A stretch of DNA of 64,000 nt, taken from NCBI RefSeq assembly GCF_000722685.1, contig NZ_JPFV01000012.1, positions 124,001-188,000 of the forward strand, read 5' to 3'. Positions within the stretch are counted from its first letter, which is position 1, and every line of letters begins with the position of its first letter. The position numbers and the translations under genes are program-made. This document shows positions 52,911 through 62,700 of the stretch, one piece after another. The DNA is from Streptococcus mitis. Its GTDB lineage: Bacteria > Bacillota > Bacilli > Lactobacillales > Streptococcaceae. Below the pieces are notes generated by a model. The model was not told the DNA's origin. It did no database searches and saw only the letters and a list, made by a program, of their open reading frames with translations.

Positions 52911-55274
52911 CTAAGCGTCTGTTGCGACTAAGTTATACAACTTAGTATTCTTTGGTATTGGATTTTCAAATGGCACCACAACTGGCCCAGCTACGATTAA
53001 GCCAGTACCTTTAGCTTTTGGCCGTGCTAAGTAGCGAATCTGTTTATCAGTCAGATTGACAATCTCTTTTAGGATAGCCAAATCTTGGGGTTTTTGTTTG
53101 AGTAAAATCATAAACTCACTATTTGAGAGCAATTTCCGACCTTCTTCAACAGCAGCTAGCGTTTCTACGTTCTGGGTGATTCCTGTTGGAATCGCACCAT
53201 ATTTCCGAATCCTTGAATACAACGTAGTAAAGAAGTCTGCTTGAGCCTTATTTTTAAATAGAATCTGCATCTCATCAAAGTAAACCCATGTAGTACATTT
53301 CCCTTGATTCTCTACAATTTGATTCCAGATATAATCCTGAATCACCATCAAAGCGAACGGCTTCAACTTATGAGACAACTTCTTCAAGTTAAAGATAACA
53401 AAGCGATGATTGAGATCCACGTTGGTATTGTGAGCAAAAATATCCTGAGAACCAGTTGTATAGGTCTCTACTGCTAAAGCTAAGTCTTGTGCTTCGGGTT
53501 CAGGTTGTTCTTTCAAGACCTGGTGCCACTCTTTTAATGTTGGGGTATAATGGTCTGTTAAATAACGCTCATAAGTCACACCTGTTACTCGGTCGATAAT
53601 CCCAATCTGTGCATCTGTCACCTCTGACAGAATCGATTCAAACAATCCCATCAACAAGTTTGCTTTATCTCCAATCGGGTCGTCATCCTCATCGTCCAAA
53701 CGATCCAGATCTGGTAGATCCAAAAGATTGATATGTGTTTTAGAACCAATCGAAATATCCACCATCTGAGCACCGAAAGCACGGCCAATATCAGAATATT
53801 CATCTTCGGGATCCACAATGATTACTCGGTCTTCTGGATATTTCAGTAAAGTTGGAATAACTTCTCCACCCTTTATTGTTGTAGATTTACCAGATCCTGA
53901 AGAACCTAACACAACCCCTGAACCCGTGTTCAAATCACGTTTTCGATCTAGTGTAATGATATTGTTTGATAACTGATTTTGACCATAGTAGCGAGCGAGT
54001 GAGCTTTCAGACTTCAAGTCCACGTTGGTAAAAGGAACTTGCGTAGCAATATTAGCTGTTGTCATCTTTCTCATGAAATTCTTCTTCACATTTACGAAGC
54101 ATTCTCCAATAGGTAGAATCGTATTTAGAGCCTCTTCCTGGTAATAATAAAGATCTTCAAATTCTACCCCTAGCTTCCGTCCAGCACGCTTAATCTTCTG
54201 CTCATTACGTTGTAGTTCCTCCTGGCTATCTGCCTTAAAATACACTGCAATCAAGCCAGAAAAGATTTTCTGATCATACTCAGTAATCTCATCTCGCCAC
54301 TTCTTGGTAGCTTCTGAGATTTCTTGGTCACGACCAGCAACCACTGCATCATCAAAGATACCAGATTGAGCAGCCTTACGTTTAGAACGTAGCTTCCCAA
54401 TTTCAGCATCTGTTTCTGCATCGTCAATCTTCTCTAAGATTTCAACGTTCTCATAAGGTTCTGCATGAATAGTAATAGCTAGTTCAAATCCTAGTGTTGT
54501 TAAATCTCGAATAAGCCGATCAGACATCCAGTTTGGATAGCGGTGGGCATAGAGTACCTTGACCCAACTATCATCTATAATCATGCGTTTTTCTTGAAAT
54601 TCAATCCTGTTTGGCGCAATAAATGATTTAGTCGATAAACCTGTCAAAGCAATTTCTTTATAATCAAAATTGACATATGGATTACCTCGTAGTAGCTCAG
54701 AAAAGACTTTTAGGCGATCCAAACCATTCATATCCCTAAATGTAATATCAGCCTCCTGGAACTGAGTCCCTAGGGAAACTCCAATATCTTGTAGGATCAA
54801 CTGAGCCTGTTTTCGGTCATCCGCATTCGTTGAAATGGTCACATACTTATGTACCTCGAAGTTGTTAGCATGTGTTGTAAATCGTTCCTTAATCATCTCA
54901 TTCAACTCCTCACGATAGTCATCGTAGCCATCGTTTGTTTCTTCAAACAAGATATTCTGCAAGGAGTTATCCGATACTCGACGGTTAATGACTAGGAGCT
55001 GATAGTTACTGCCCTCATCCAGTGAATTAAGAGCATCCATCGTTGTATCGATGATACTCTCTTTTTCATCTTGTTGAGCTGTCGAGTAAGAAGCATCTCC
55101 CAGCATAAAGCTACGAGAATACTTCTCACGTGCAATGTGCATTAATCCATCTTCATGGAGCAACGTATAATTGATGGTGTTTTGTGTCGTAGGTTTCATC
55201 TGACGACGCAAGCGCTCAATTCTTTTCTTTTCTGCGTTTTCTAGTTTTTCTCTTTTGCTTTTGAATAAACTCAT
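52911..55274 (-). CDS. virB4: VirB4-type conjugation ATPase
   Basis: 787 residues. Walker A GVVLGSSGSGKSTTIKG near residues 453-469, Walker B VIIVDPEDEYSDIG shortly after, and the C-terminal WVYFDEMQILFKNKAQADFF and ITQNVETLAA motifs of VirB4/TraE. It energises pilus or channel assembly and DNA transport at the membrane. Its start overlaps the PrgI-like gene by 59 bp, an overlap long enough to suggest strict coupling. The gene is intact. Confidence 0.93.
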   Translation of the reverse strand: MSLFKSKREKLENAEKKRIERLRRQMKPTTQNTINYTLLHEDGLMHIAREKYSRSFMLGDASYSTAQQDEKESIIDTTMDALNSLDEGSNYQLLVINRRVSDNSLQNILFEETNDGYDDYREELNEMIKERFTTHANNFEVHKYVTISTNADDRKQAQLILQDIGVSLGTQFQEADITFRDMNGLDRLKVFSELLRGNPYVNFDYKEIALTGLSTKSFIAPNRIEFQEKRMIIDDSWVKVLYAHRYPNWMSDRLIRDLTTLGFELAITIHAEPYENVEILEKIDDAETDAEIGKLRSKRKAAQSGIFDDAVVAGRDQEISEATKKWRDEITEYDQKIFSGLIAVYFKADSQEELQRNEQKIKRAGRKLGVEFEDLYYYQEEALNTILPIGECFVNVKKNFMRKMTTANIATQVPFTNVDLKSESSLARYYGQNQLSNNIITLDRKRDLNTGSGVVLGSSGSGKSTTIKGGEVIPTLLKYPEDRVIIVDPEDEYSDIGRAFGAQMVDISIGSKTHINLLDLPDLDRLDDEDDDPIGDKANLLMGLFESILSEVTDAQIGIIDRVTGVTYERYLTDHYTPTLKEWHQVLKEQPEPEAQDLALAVETYTTGSQDIFAHNTNVDLNHRFVIFNLKKLSHKLKPFALMVIQDYIWNQIVENQGKCTTWVYFDEMQILFKNKAQADFFTTLYSRIRKYGAIPTGITQNVETLAAVEEGRKLLSNSEFMILLKQKPQDLAILKEIVNLTDKQIRYLARPKAKGTGLIVAGPVVVPFENPIPKNTKLYNLVATDA

Positions 55275-55590
55275 CTTTTGTATACATTCCTACCTTTCCA
55301 AATTCTGTCTCATAGGTTCGTTGTTGGATTCGGAAAAAGAAATTGATTTTTTCTTTAATCCGCATTCGCTTAGTCATTCCCGTACCGTACATTCCTCCAG
55401 GAACGACAAATAGAGCATCCCAAAGATAGATGTACCAATCAGGTAGACCAAAGAAGTAAATAGCAATTGTTCCTGAGACAGCTATTATCAAACACACGTA
55501 TAGAACAAGCATTCTAGTAGTTAGACCAAATAGAATTGGCTTGTCCTCATTTTCAAATTCTCTTAAAAATTCTGATCCAATTTTTTTCAA
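55216..55590 (-). CDS. PrgI-family membrane protein (VirB3-like)
   Basis: 124 residues, two membrane helices (LTTRMLVLYVCLIIAVSGTI and WYIYLWDALFVVPGGMYGTG), and a basic cytoplasmic tail. PrgI-family proteins occupy the VirB3 position and pair with VirB4, whose gene overlaps the 3' end here. The lysine/arginine-rich end KQKRKTRKRRKEKN lies in the overlap. Confidence 0.85.
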   Translation of the reverse strand: MKKIGSEFLREFENEDKPILFGLTTRMLVLYVCLIIAVSGTIAIYFFGLPDWYIYLWDALFVVPGGMYGTGMTKRMRIKEKINFFFRIQQRTYETEFGKVGMYTKDEFIQKQKRKTRKRRKEKN

Positions 55591-55646
55591 TTAGTTTCCT
55601 CTCATACAAAATCACATCGATTAATTCTAATTTTTCTACACATAGA

Positions 55647-56396
55647 TTACACTCCTAAAAGCTGCTTGGCTTTTCGACTAGATCCAACCATTACAAAGAT
55701 ATAGATTACTCCTTTGGCAATTGACGCAAAGGCCGTTCCCCAAGTACCATTGTCTGCAGTCGTAACCTTGAGAAGATCTGTTGCAACAATCGAATCGTAT
55801 ACAACAGAAACAATAATTAGGATGACACCAATAAGGGCAGAGGCTGCAAAGTATTTCAGGAAGTTAATAGTAACAGATCGCAACGAATCCATCATAAAGA
55901 ACGCTACTAACAATGGAGCTATGGCTTTAAGCATATATAAATCTAAGTAACGTAAGAAAACAATAATCCCTAGAATAATGTTAGAAACTTTACCGACAAT
56001 AAAACCAACAAATCCAATAATTTGTTTTTCAAACCAACCTTTTCCACCAGAAATGTTTGAATCAATTGTCGTTGTGACTGTTGGTGTTACATGCGCAATT
56101 ACCTTTACAATAATATTAAGCAATTCAAGAATGGCATCGCAAATTTGAGATGAGGCAAAAATCATAATGAAAGCAAATAAATACTTCATCAAGGCCTCTA
56201 ACCAGATCTTTTGGGTTAGCGAACCTCCTCTGGACTTGACCATTTGTGACCACGATGCCATTTCAAACCAGAAAAAAAGACCTAAAAGGATATACCCAAT
56301 AGGTCTGACTGCATCAGCCATTATATTTACAGCTTGGTTTGTCGCAGAGCTGTAACTGGAAAGAGAACTAGTTAGCTCTCTAATATCTAAATTCAT
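55647..56396 (-). CDS. VirB6/TrbL-like polytopic membrane channel protein
   Basis: 249 residues with about six membrane helices (for example IGYILLGLFFWFEMASW and ALIGVILIIVSVVYDSIV) and two hydrophilic loops. Position between the small membrane gene and PrgI and the topology fit the VirB6/TrbL inner-membrane channel subunit. No soluble domain is attached, unlike some Gram-positive VirB6 hydrolase fusions. Confidence 0.75.
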   Translation of the reverse strand: MNLDIRELTSSLSSYSSATNQAVNIMADAVRPIGYILLGLFFWFEMASWSQMVKSRGGSLTQKIWLEALMKYLFAFIMIFASSQICDAILELLNIIVKVIAHVTPTVTTTIDSNISGGKGWFEKQIIGFVGFIVGKVSNIILGIIVFLRYLDLYMLKAIAPLLVAFFMMDSLRSVTINFLKYFAASALIGVILIIVSVVYDSIVATDLLKVTTADNGTWGTAFASIAKGVIYIFVMVGSSRKAKQLLGV

Positions 56397-56405
56397 AGGC
56401 TACTC

Positions 56406-56633
56406 CTAAAATTTTAGCTGAGACAGTGATGCAACAACTGCAGCCGCAATCCCAGCAGAAGCAACAGCTAAAAATGCACCATTAATCATAGAATCAGAAC
56501 CATCATCTTGTCTTTGCTTATCTTTATTCTTTCTTCCTTGAATATAATCGACCGCACCATTCCAGATCCAGATAAGACCTGTGATTGTTCCAACTACACC
56601 GAGACCAGTAATAATTTTTGTAATAATTTCCAT
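56406..56633 (-). CDS. Small membrane protein, VirB2/pilin-like candidate
   Basis: 75 residues with two hydrophobic segments (IITGLGVVGTITGLIWIWNG and MINGAFLAVASAGIAAAVVA) separated by a charged loop. In size and topology it resembles the small two-helix proteins (VirB2-like) found just before VirB6-like genes in Gram-positive T4SS operons. Nine bases separate it from the next gene. No cleavable signal peptide is obvious. Confidence 0.6.
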   Translation of the reverse strand: MEIITKIITGLGVVGTITGLIWIWNGAVDYIQGRKNKDKQRQDDGSDSMINGAFLAVASAGIAAAVVASLSQLKF

Positions 56634-56671
56634 TTTGTTTTACCTCTTTAATTTCTTTTTTTATAACAAAA

Positions 56672-56697
56672 GGCACTGCAGAGATTTCTACAGTGCC
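56672..56697 (-). terminator. Intra-operon hairpin
   Basis: GGCACTG and CAGTGCC with additional AGA/TCT pairs; on the minus strand followed by TTTTGTTAT. It lies between the 139-residue gene and the small pilin-like gene and could attenuate the transcript from the surface-protein side. Confidence 0.55.
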
Positions 56698-56713
56698 AAA
56701 CACAATGCTATTT

Positions 56714-57133
56714 TTACAATTCATCAAATTCTTCACGATAAATCGTCCGAACGGTAGCTACTAGAAGAGTAAGTACAATCATAGTCGTAGCTTCAATATG
56801 TGGATATGGGAAAAAACTAACTGCTCCTTTGGGAGCTTCAAATATTTGACCAGAAGTCATCCATGGTTCAGTGGACCACCCCATAATATTAGGATAGTAC
56901 CATCCAAGAATAGCTGATAAAAATTTTTCACTGGATTCTTTAAAAAGATAGTGTACGCCAGCTAACAACGCAAGTAATACAAGTGTCAGGCATATCTTTC
57001 CTATAATCCAGAATAAAAACATACCGACAGCAGATTTCACAACATTAATACACCAAAGAATGATATAAAAGGGAGCTGTAAAAATCCTAATAAAAGCTAC
57101 CCATAACCAGGAAAAATCACTCCCAAATTTCAT
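56714..57133 (-). CDS. Hypothetical membrane protein of the transfer operon
   Basis: 139 residues with three predicted membrane helices: FIRIFTAPFYIILWCINVV, ICLTLVLLALLAGVHYLF and the C-terminal TTMIVLTLLVATVRTIY. Aromatic-rich loops (SAILGWYYPNIMGWSTEPW) lie between the second and third. No family recognised. It follows the vWA surface protein gene after an 87-bp gap containing AT-rich sequence. Confidence 0.65.
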   Translation of the reverse strand: MKFGSDFSWLWVAFIRIFTAPFYIILWCINVVKSAVGMFLFWIIGKICLTLVLLALLAGVHYLFKESSEKFLSAILGWYYPNIMGWSTEPWMTSGQIFEAPKGAVSFFPYPHIEATTMIVLTLLVATVRTIYREEFDEL

Positions 57134-57220
57134 AACTCTACTCCTCCACGATTTACCGTTATTATAGCATAAATCGACAACCTTAACAATATTTTTATAT
57201 TGTTTTTACATTATATTTTA

Positions 57221-59785
57221 CTACTTTTTCTTTAATTTTCTATAGGTTATTACTGAAATTCCTAATGCTATTCCAATGATTCCTGTCAAAGTCAAGAAAT
57301 TGGATAAACTAGTTCCCGTATTAGGTAATACTTTTTCAGCTTGGGTTCCTACTTCGATAATTTCATTTACAGGATCTACTTTTTCAAGACTCGGTTTGTT
57401 TTCTTTTACCTCTCCTGTATCTGGGTCAAGATAATAAGTTGTCGTAATTGTTTCTCTACCTTTAACACCAGCTTGAATAATTTTTTCTTCACCTTTCTTT
57501 AAATCTTTATTTTCTCGTTTTTCAGTTTTAAATTCTGTTTCCATAATTTCAACTTTGGGCTTAGTCCCTACTGAAATCACTTCGTCTACAGATTCAGTTT
57601 TTTCAACCTTTGGTTCATTTGCGATCACTTCTCCCGTTTCAGAATTAAAACTATAGGTAATCGTGGTTGTTTCATGACCTTTGCTACCTTTTGTAACAAC
57701 TGTCTTCTTACCTGCCTCTGACTCTTTGTCTTCAACATATTTTGTTTTATAATCCAAATCTTTAGTTGTGACAACAGGCTTTGTTCCCACAGAAATCACT
57801 TCGTCTACAGATTCAGTTTTTTCAACCTTTGGTTCATTTGCGGTCACTTCTCCTGTTTCAGAATTAAAGCTATGAGTAACAGTGGTTGTTTCATGACCTT
57901 TGCTACCTTTTGTAACAACTGTCTTTTTACCTGCTTCTGACTCTTTATCCTCAACATATGTTGTTTTGTAATCTAGTTCCTTAGTCGCAACAGCTGGTTT
58001 GCTTCCTCTAGCTACTACTTTATCAACAGCTTCTTTGAGGACTTCCTCTTTTATAGATGGTTCATCTTTCGTTCGAACTCCTTTTTGAGTTACATAGGTT
58101 TTAGTAGTTCTTTTAACTCCTAGAACACCTTCAGTTACAATTTTTTCTTGTCCAAACTCTAATTCAGGATCCTCTGTATAAACAGTCTTAAAAGCTATAT
58201 CAGACTCTGCAACATCTACATCTTGCCCCTTTGTACCTTTTGCAATTACTTTATCAACGGCTTTTTTAAGGATTTTCTCTGTGACAGCTGGATCCCCTAC
58301 ACGTTTGCCTGATTGAGTAACATAAGTCTTTGTTATTTCTTTTTGACCTACAGCACCTTCAGTTACAACTTTGGTCTGTCCAATTTCTAACTCAGGATCC
58401 TCTGTATAAGTTGTGTTAAAAGGAATGTCTTCTGTCTTCACCTCAACGTCTGACCCTTTAGTTCCTCTAAGAACAATGCGATCAACTTTAGGTTTTGTAA
58501 TAGTAGTTGAAATAACCTTACCATCTTTTAGAGAAACCAATTGTGAACCTTCACTACCAGCTTGCTTTTCTTTCTCTTGACCAGCAGCCAGCGATGGATC
58601 CTCTTCATATTTGGTTTCAAAAGCAATTTTTTCAGGTCTAAGAGTATTGATTTTTTCATCTACTTTTTTACCATCTACTGTTACAGAACTGCGAATACTA
58701 CGTTCTACAGACGGTGTACCAGTAAAGGTATAATTAACAGTATAAGAACCATTATCCAAATCACCTGACCAAGAAACGGTATTATTGGTGATAGTTAGAG
58801 GAGTTTTTTGACCATTAGGAGAAACTAATTCTGCTGATGTTAATGTCAAATCTGCTTCAGGGCTAATAGAGACTGTTCCTTTTTGTTTCACAGTTTTATT
58901 AACAACGACCAGCGCTGTTGACTCAAATAATTTAGCAATATCTTCTTGACGATTAGGTGTGTCTAACTTAGTGAAGACTTTGATATTCGGATGTCCAGCT
59001 TTAACAAGTTGTTCATAAGAGTTTGTATTTTTACCATCTTTACTATCAATAACCGTCATAAAAGTTTTAGCATTCGACTTTGCCCAATCTGCAAAACTAG
59101 TATCAATATTTTCATGAGTATAATATGAAGACCAATCATCTGTAAACTGTAAAACTGAAACTTGTTTATTTTTATTCGTTTGAGCTTTATACACATCCTC
59201 AAAACCTGTTCCTATTGGAAAATTCTTTGAAACAGAATATTTCTTTGATTCTAGCAACGGTGAAACATATGAACTAATTAAAGAGCTTGACAATGACATA
59301 CTATGTACTTCTTCGTTCGAATTTAACTCTTTTAATAAATCGATAGCTTCTTTTTTTGTCAATAGACGTGTTATATCAGAACCTTCTCTATCACCAATTT
59401 TATATGAATCCTCAGTATTTGTACCATAAAAAGCCAACATGACATGGTCTTCATCCGTCAACTTATTCTCAATAACATAAATCATGTCATTAATTTGTTG
59501 TTTACGACCACCAGCAACACCATTAGCTCTTTCAAATTCAGAATCAGACAAAGACCCTGATAAATCAATAATTTGAATCAAGTCCATCGGATCATGATAA
59601 GTTACTTGTGATTTACTAGTTGTTGTTGTACCCGAAAACTTTAAACTGTTACTATAGCCATCCTCTTTCTCCTGTGCATAAACCTTTGTGGTTTCTACAA
59701 ATGGTGTAACAACTTCAACTAAATTCGCAAATCCTAGAACTGCCAGTCCTAAGATTACACTACAACGCTGTTTCCATTTTCTCAT
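57221..59785 (-). CDS. LPXTG surface protein with vWA and G5-type repeats
   Basis: 854 residues. Signal peptide (VILGLAVLGFANLVEVVTPF, ending near VYAQ). vWA domain from about residue 65 with the MIDAS start DLIQIIDLSGSLSD (DxSxS), a collagen or host-ligand binding fold. Then a beta domain and a series of G5-type repeats (EDPELEIGQTKVVTEGAVGQ, EDPELEFGQEKIVTEG, two near-identical 72-residue units with VEDKESEAGKKTVVTKGS). Ends LPNTGTSLSN, hydrophobic helix, KLKKK: a sortase A signal. It likely mediates adhesion or mating-pair contact. Intact; 11 bp downstream of the antigen I/II-like gene. Confidence 0.88.
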   Translation of the reverse strand: MRKWKQRCSVILGLAVLGFANLVEVVTPFVETTKVYAQEKEDGYSNSLKFSGTTTTSKSQVTYHDPMDLIQIIDLSGSLSDSEFERANGVAGGRKQQINDMIYVIENKLTDEDHVMLAFYGTNTEDSYKIGDREGSDITRLLTKKEAIDLLKELNSNEEVHSMSLSSSLISSYVSPLLESKKYSVSKNFPIGTGFEDVYKAQTNKNKQVSVLQFTDDWSSYYTHENIDTSFADWAKSNAKTFMTVIDSKDGKNTNSYEQLVKAGHPNIKVFTKLDTPNRQEDIAKLFESTALVVVNKTVKQKGTVSISPEADLTLTSAELVSPNGQKTPLTITNNTVSWSGDLDNGSYTVNYTFTGTPSVERSIRSSVTVDGKKVDEKINTLRPEKIAFETKYEEDPSLAAGQEKEKQAGSEGSQLVSLKDGKVISTTITKPKVDRIVLRGTKGSDVEVKTEDIPFNTTYTEDPELEIGQTKVVTEGAVGQKEITKTYVTQSGKRVGDPAVTEKILKKAVDKVIAKGTKGQDVDVAESDIAFKTVYTEDPELEFGQEKIVTEGVLGVKRTTKTYVTQKGVRTKDEPSIKEEVLKEAVDKVVARGSKPAVATKELDYKTTYVEDKESEAGKKTVVTKGSKGHETTTVTHSFNSETGEVTANEPKVEKTESVDEVISVGTKPVVTTKDLDYKTKYVEDKESEAGKKTVVTKGSKGHETTTITYSFNSETGEVIANEPKVEKTESVDEVISVGTKPKVEIMETEFKTEKRENKDLKKGEEKIIQAGVKGRETITTTYYLDPDTGEVKENKPSLEKVDPVNEIIEVGTQAEKVLPNTGTSLSNFLTLTGIIGIALGISVITYRKLKKK

Positions 59786-59796
59786 AATTTTTTAAC

Positions 59797-62700
59797 CTAT
59801 TCTTTTTTCTTTCGCATAGATAAAGCTAAAGCAATCGTTCCCATAGCCATTCCAAGAAGAGCTAAATTATTAGAACGACTCATACCAGTATTAGGCAATT
59901 CCACTTTTGAAACTTCTTCTTTTGGTTCCTCGTGTTTCGGTTCTTCTTTCTTTGGTTGTTCTGGTTTTACTTCTTCTGGAGTATGAGTCACAACCGTATT
60001 AGATACAACTTCCACACCATTAACCGTATGACGATATGTATTTTCTACTGTTCCTGCTTGAATACGTGTCATTTGTAGATATACTTCTGCTTGAAAATCT
60101 GATGTTTCTAAAATCGACTTCAAGAAAGCATCATCAAAGCTAATATCTACTTTTCCTTTGTCTTTGTCTACTACTTGACTAGTATACTTAGTTAATTCAT
60201 CACCAGCTTTAAATTTTTGGCCATCACTTGTTTCAAAATCTACAGTCGCAAACACTTGATAAATACCTTGATACTCATCATGTGTTTCATCATAATCATC
60301 GCTGAACTTATACTCAAACAACTGCTCCGAACGATTCTTTGGTATCAGGGAACCAACTAATTTATAATTAAATGTTTGATTCAACTTAAGCTCTTTTCCA
60401 TCTAAACTTTCTTTACTTAAATGGTCAATCACCACATCTTTCTTAGGTTCAATCTTCGGAACATTATTGACTACAGTTTCAGTAACATAAGCCATACCAA
60501 AATCAATTTGATAAGCTGTATTCTCATACTTACCACCTGTTTGACCCAATTCTTTCTTAACAGTCATTGGGTTGGTAATCGTCAGAACTTCTCCAGCTTG
60601 CACGTAGGTCTTGTAGAACTCCTCTGGATTCTCTGCCTCGAATACTTGAATCGCTCCTTTCGGAGTGAAATTGCTGGACTTCAGAGCTTCTTGTACGCCT
60701 GATGGTGCCTTATCTAGACTCTCATAAAGAGCCATTTTCAAACCTTTGACTACTTGACCTTTAGAATCCGTCACTTGAACACCGTCTTGATTGATGGTAA
60801 CAGCTTCTTCTGGGTAATCATCAACGATATAGAACCCTTTACCAATACGGTCTTTATCTGCTTCAATGCCCTTGTATTGGCTATAATCTGCCGTCACCTT
60901 GTAGTAGTTGACAGAGCCTGCCAAGACCTGTTTCCCATCAATGTTCACGCCTGCTTTATTCAAATTCTTCTTGGTAGGTTTCGCAGTAGGAACATTATTT
61001 ACAACTGTTTCCGTGATATAAGCTGAACCAAAATCAATCTGATAAGCCGTATTCTCATACTTACCACCTGTTTGACCCAATTCCTTCTTAACAGTCATTG
61101 GGTTGGTAATGGTCAGAACTTCTCCAGCTTGCACGTAGGTCTTGTAGAACTCCTCTGGATTCTCTGCCTCGAATACTTGAATCGCTCCTTTCGGAGTGAA
61201 ATTACTAGACTTCAGGGCTTCTTGGACACCTGTTGGTGCCTTATCCAGACTCTCATAAAGAGCCATTTTCAAACCTTTAACTACTTGACCTTTAGAATCC
61301 GTTACTTGTACACCATCTTGATTGATGGTAACAGCTTCTTCTGGGTAATCATCAACGATATAGAACCCTTTACCAATACGGTCTTTATCTGCTTCAATGC
61401 CCTTATATTGGCTATAATCTGCCGTTACCTTGTAGTAGTTGACAGAGCCTGCCAAGACTTGTTTCCCATCGATGTTCACGCCTGCTTTATTCAGATTCTT
61501 CTTGGTTGGTTTCGCAGTAGGAACATTATTTACAACTGTTTCCGTGATATAAGCTGAACCAAAATCAAGCTGATAGGCTGTATTCTCATACTTACCACCT
61601 GTTTGACCCAATTCCTTCTTAACAGTCATTGGGTTGGTAATCGTCAAAACTTCTCCAGCTTGCACGTAGGTCTTGTAGAACTCTTCTGGATTCTCTGCCT
61701 CGAATACTTGAATCGCTCCTTTCGGAGTGAAATTGCTAGACTTCAGAGCTTCTTGGACACCTGATGGTGCCTTATCTAGACTCTCATAAAGAGCCATTTT
61801 CAAACCTTTAACTACTTGACCCTTAGAATCTGTCACTTGAACACCGTCTTGATTGATCGTAACAGCTTCCTCTGGGTAAGCATCAACGATATAGAATCCT
61901 TTACCAATACGATCTTTATCTGCTTCAATGCCCTTGTATTGGCTATAATCTGCCGTTACCTTGTAGTAGTTGACAGAGCCTGCCAAGACCTGTTTTCCAT
62001 CGATGTTCACGCCTGCTTTATTCAAATTCTTCTTGGTAGGTTTCACGGTGGGAACGCTGTTTACAACTGTATCAGTTTGATATCCGTTCCCGAAATCAAC
62101 TTGGTAAGCTGTATTTTCAAATGATTTACCTGTATTTCGTAGGTCTTCCTTTGTCACCATTGGATCAATAATTGTAACCGATTTTCCTGATTTAATATAC
62201 TGGTTAAAATAGGCTTCTGGATCATCCACTAAAAATACTTGAAAAGCACCTTTGAGCTTAATTTCAGAACTAGCAAGAAAAGCTTTTACCTTATCATTAT
62301 CAACGGCATCTATAGAATCATACTGATACACTGAGATACCAGCAACTTCTTGTCCTTCGCTATCAATATAACGAATATCCGATTGATTAATCGTAACAGC
62401 CTCTTCTGGGTAATCATCAATTGCTCCAAATCCTTTTAGAATAGTAGATGAATCTGCTTTCATCCCCTTATATTGATCATAATCCAAGGTAATATGGTAG
62501 TAATTTGTCGAACCAGCTAGAACTGGTTTACCATCAATGATAACTTTATCCTTATTGTAATTATGTTTAAGAGGTTGAATTAAATTATTATTTGGATTGT
62601 CAGGATCGTTCGGTTTACCAGGTGTTGAAACCTGAACAATATTTGAATAACTTTCGTACTTATTGTTAATCTTTAATTGGAAGTTATTCTTGTAAGTTGC

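Noticed and set aside
55216..55274. Possible frameshift between PrgI-like and VirB4 genes because of their 59-bp overlap
   Set aside because: Both proteins are full length with proper ends, so the overlap looks natural rather than a broken fusion.
59797..62124. Plus-strand frames opposite the antigen I/II gene, repeated three times
   Set aside because: Antisense shadows of the repeated adhesin domains; no ribosome sites or promoters.
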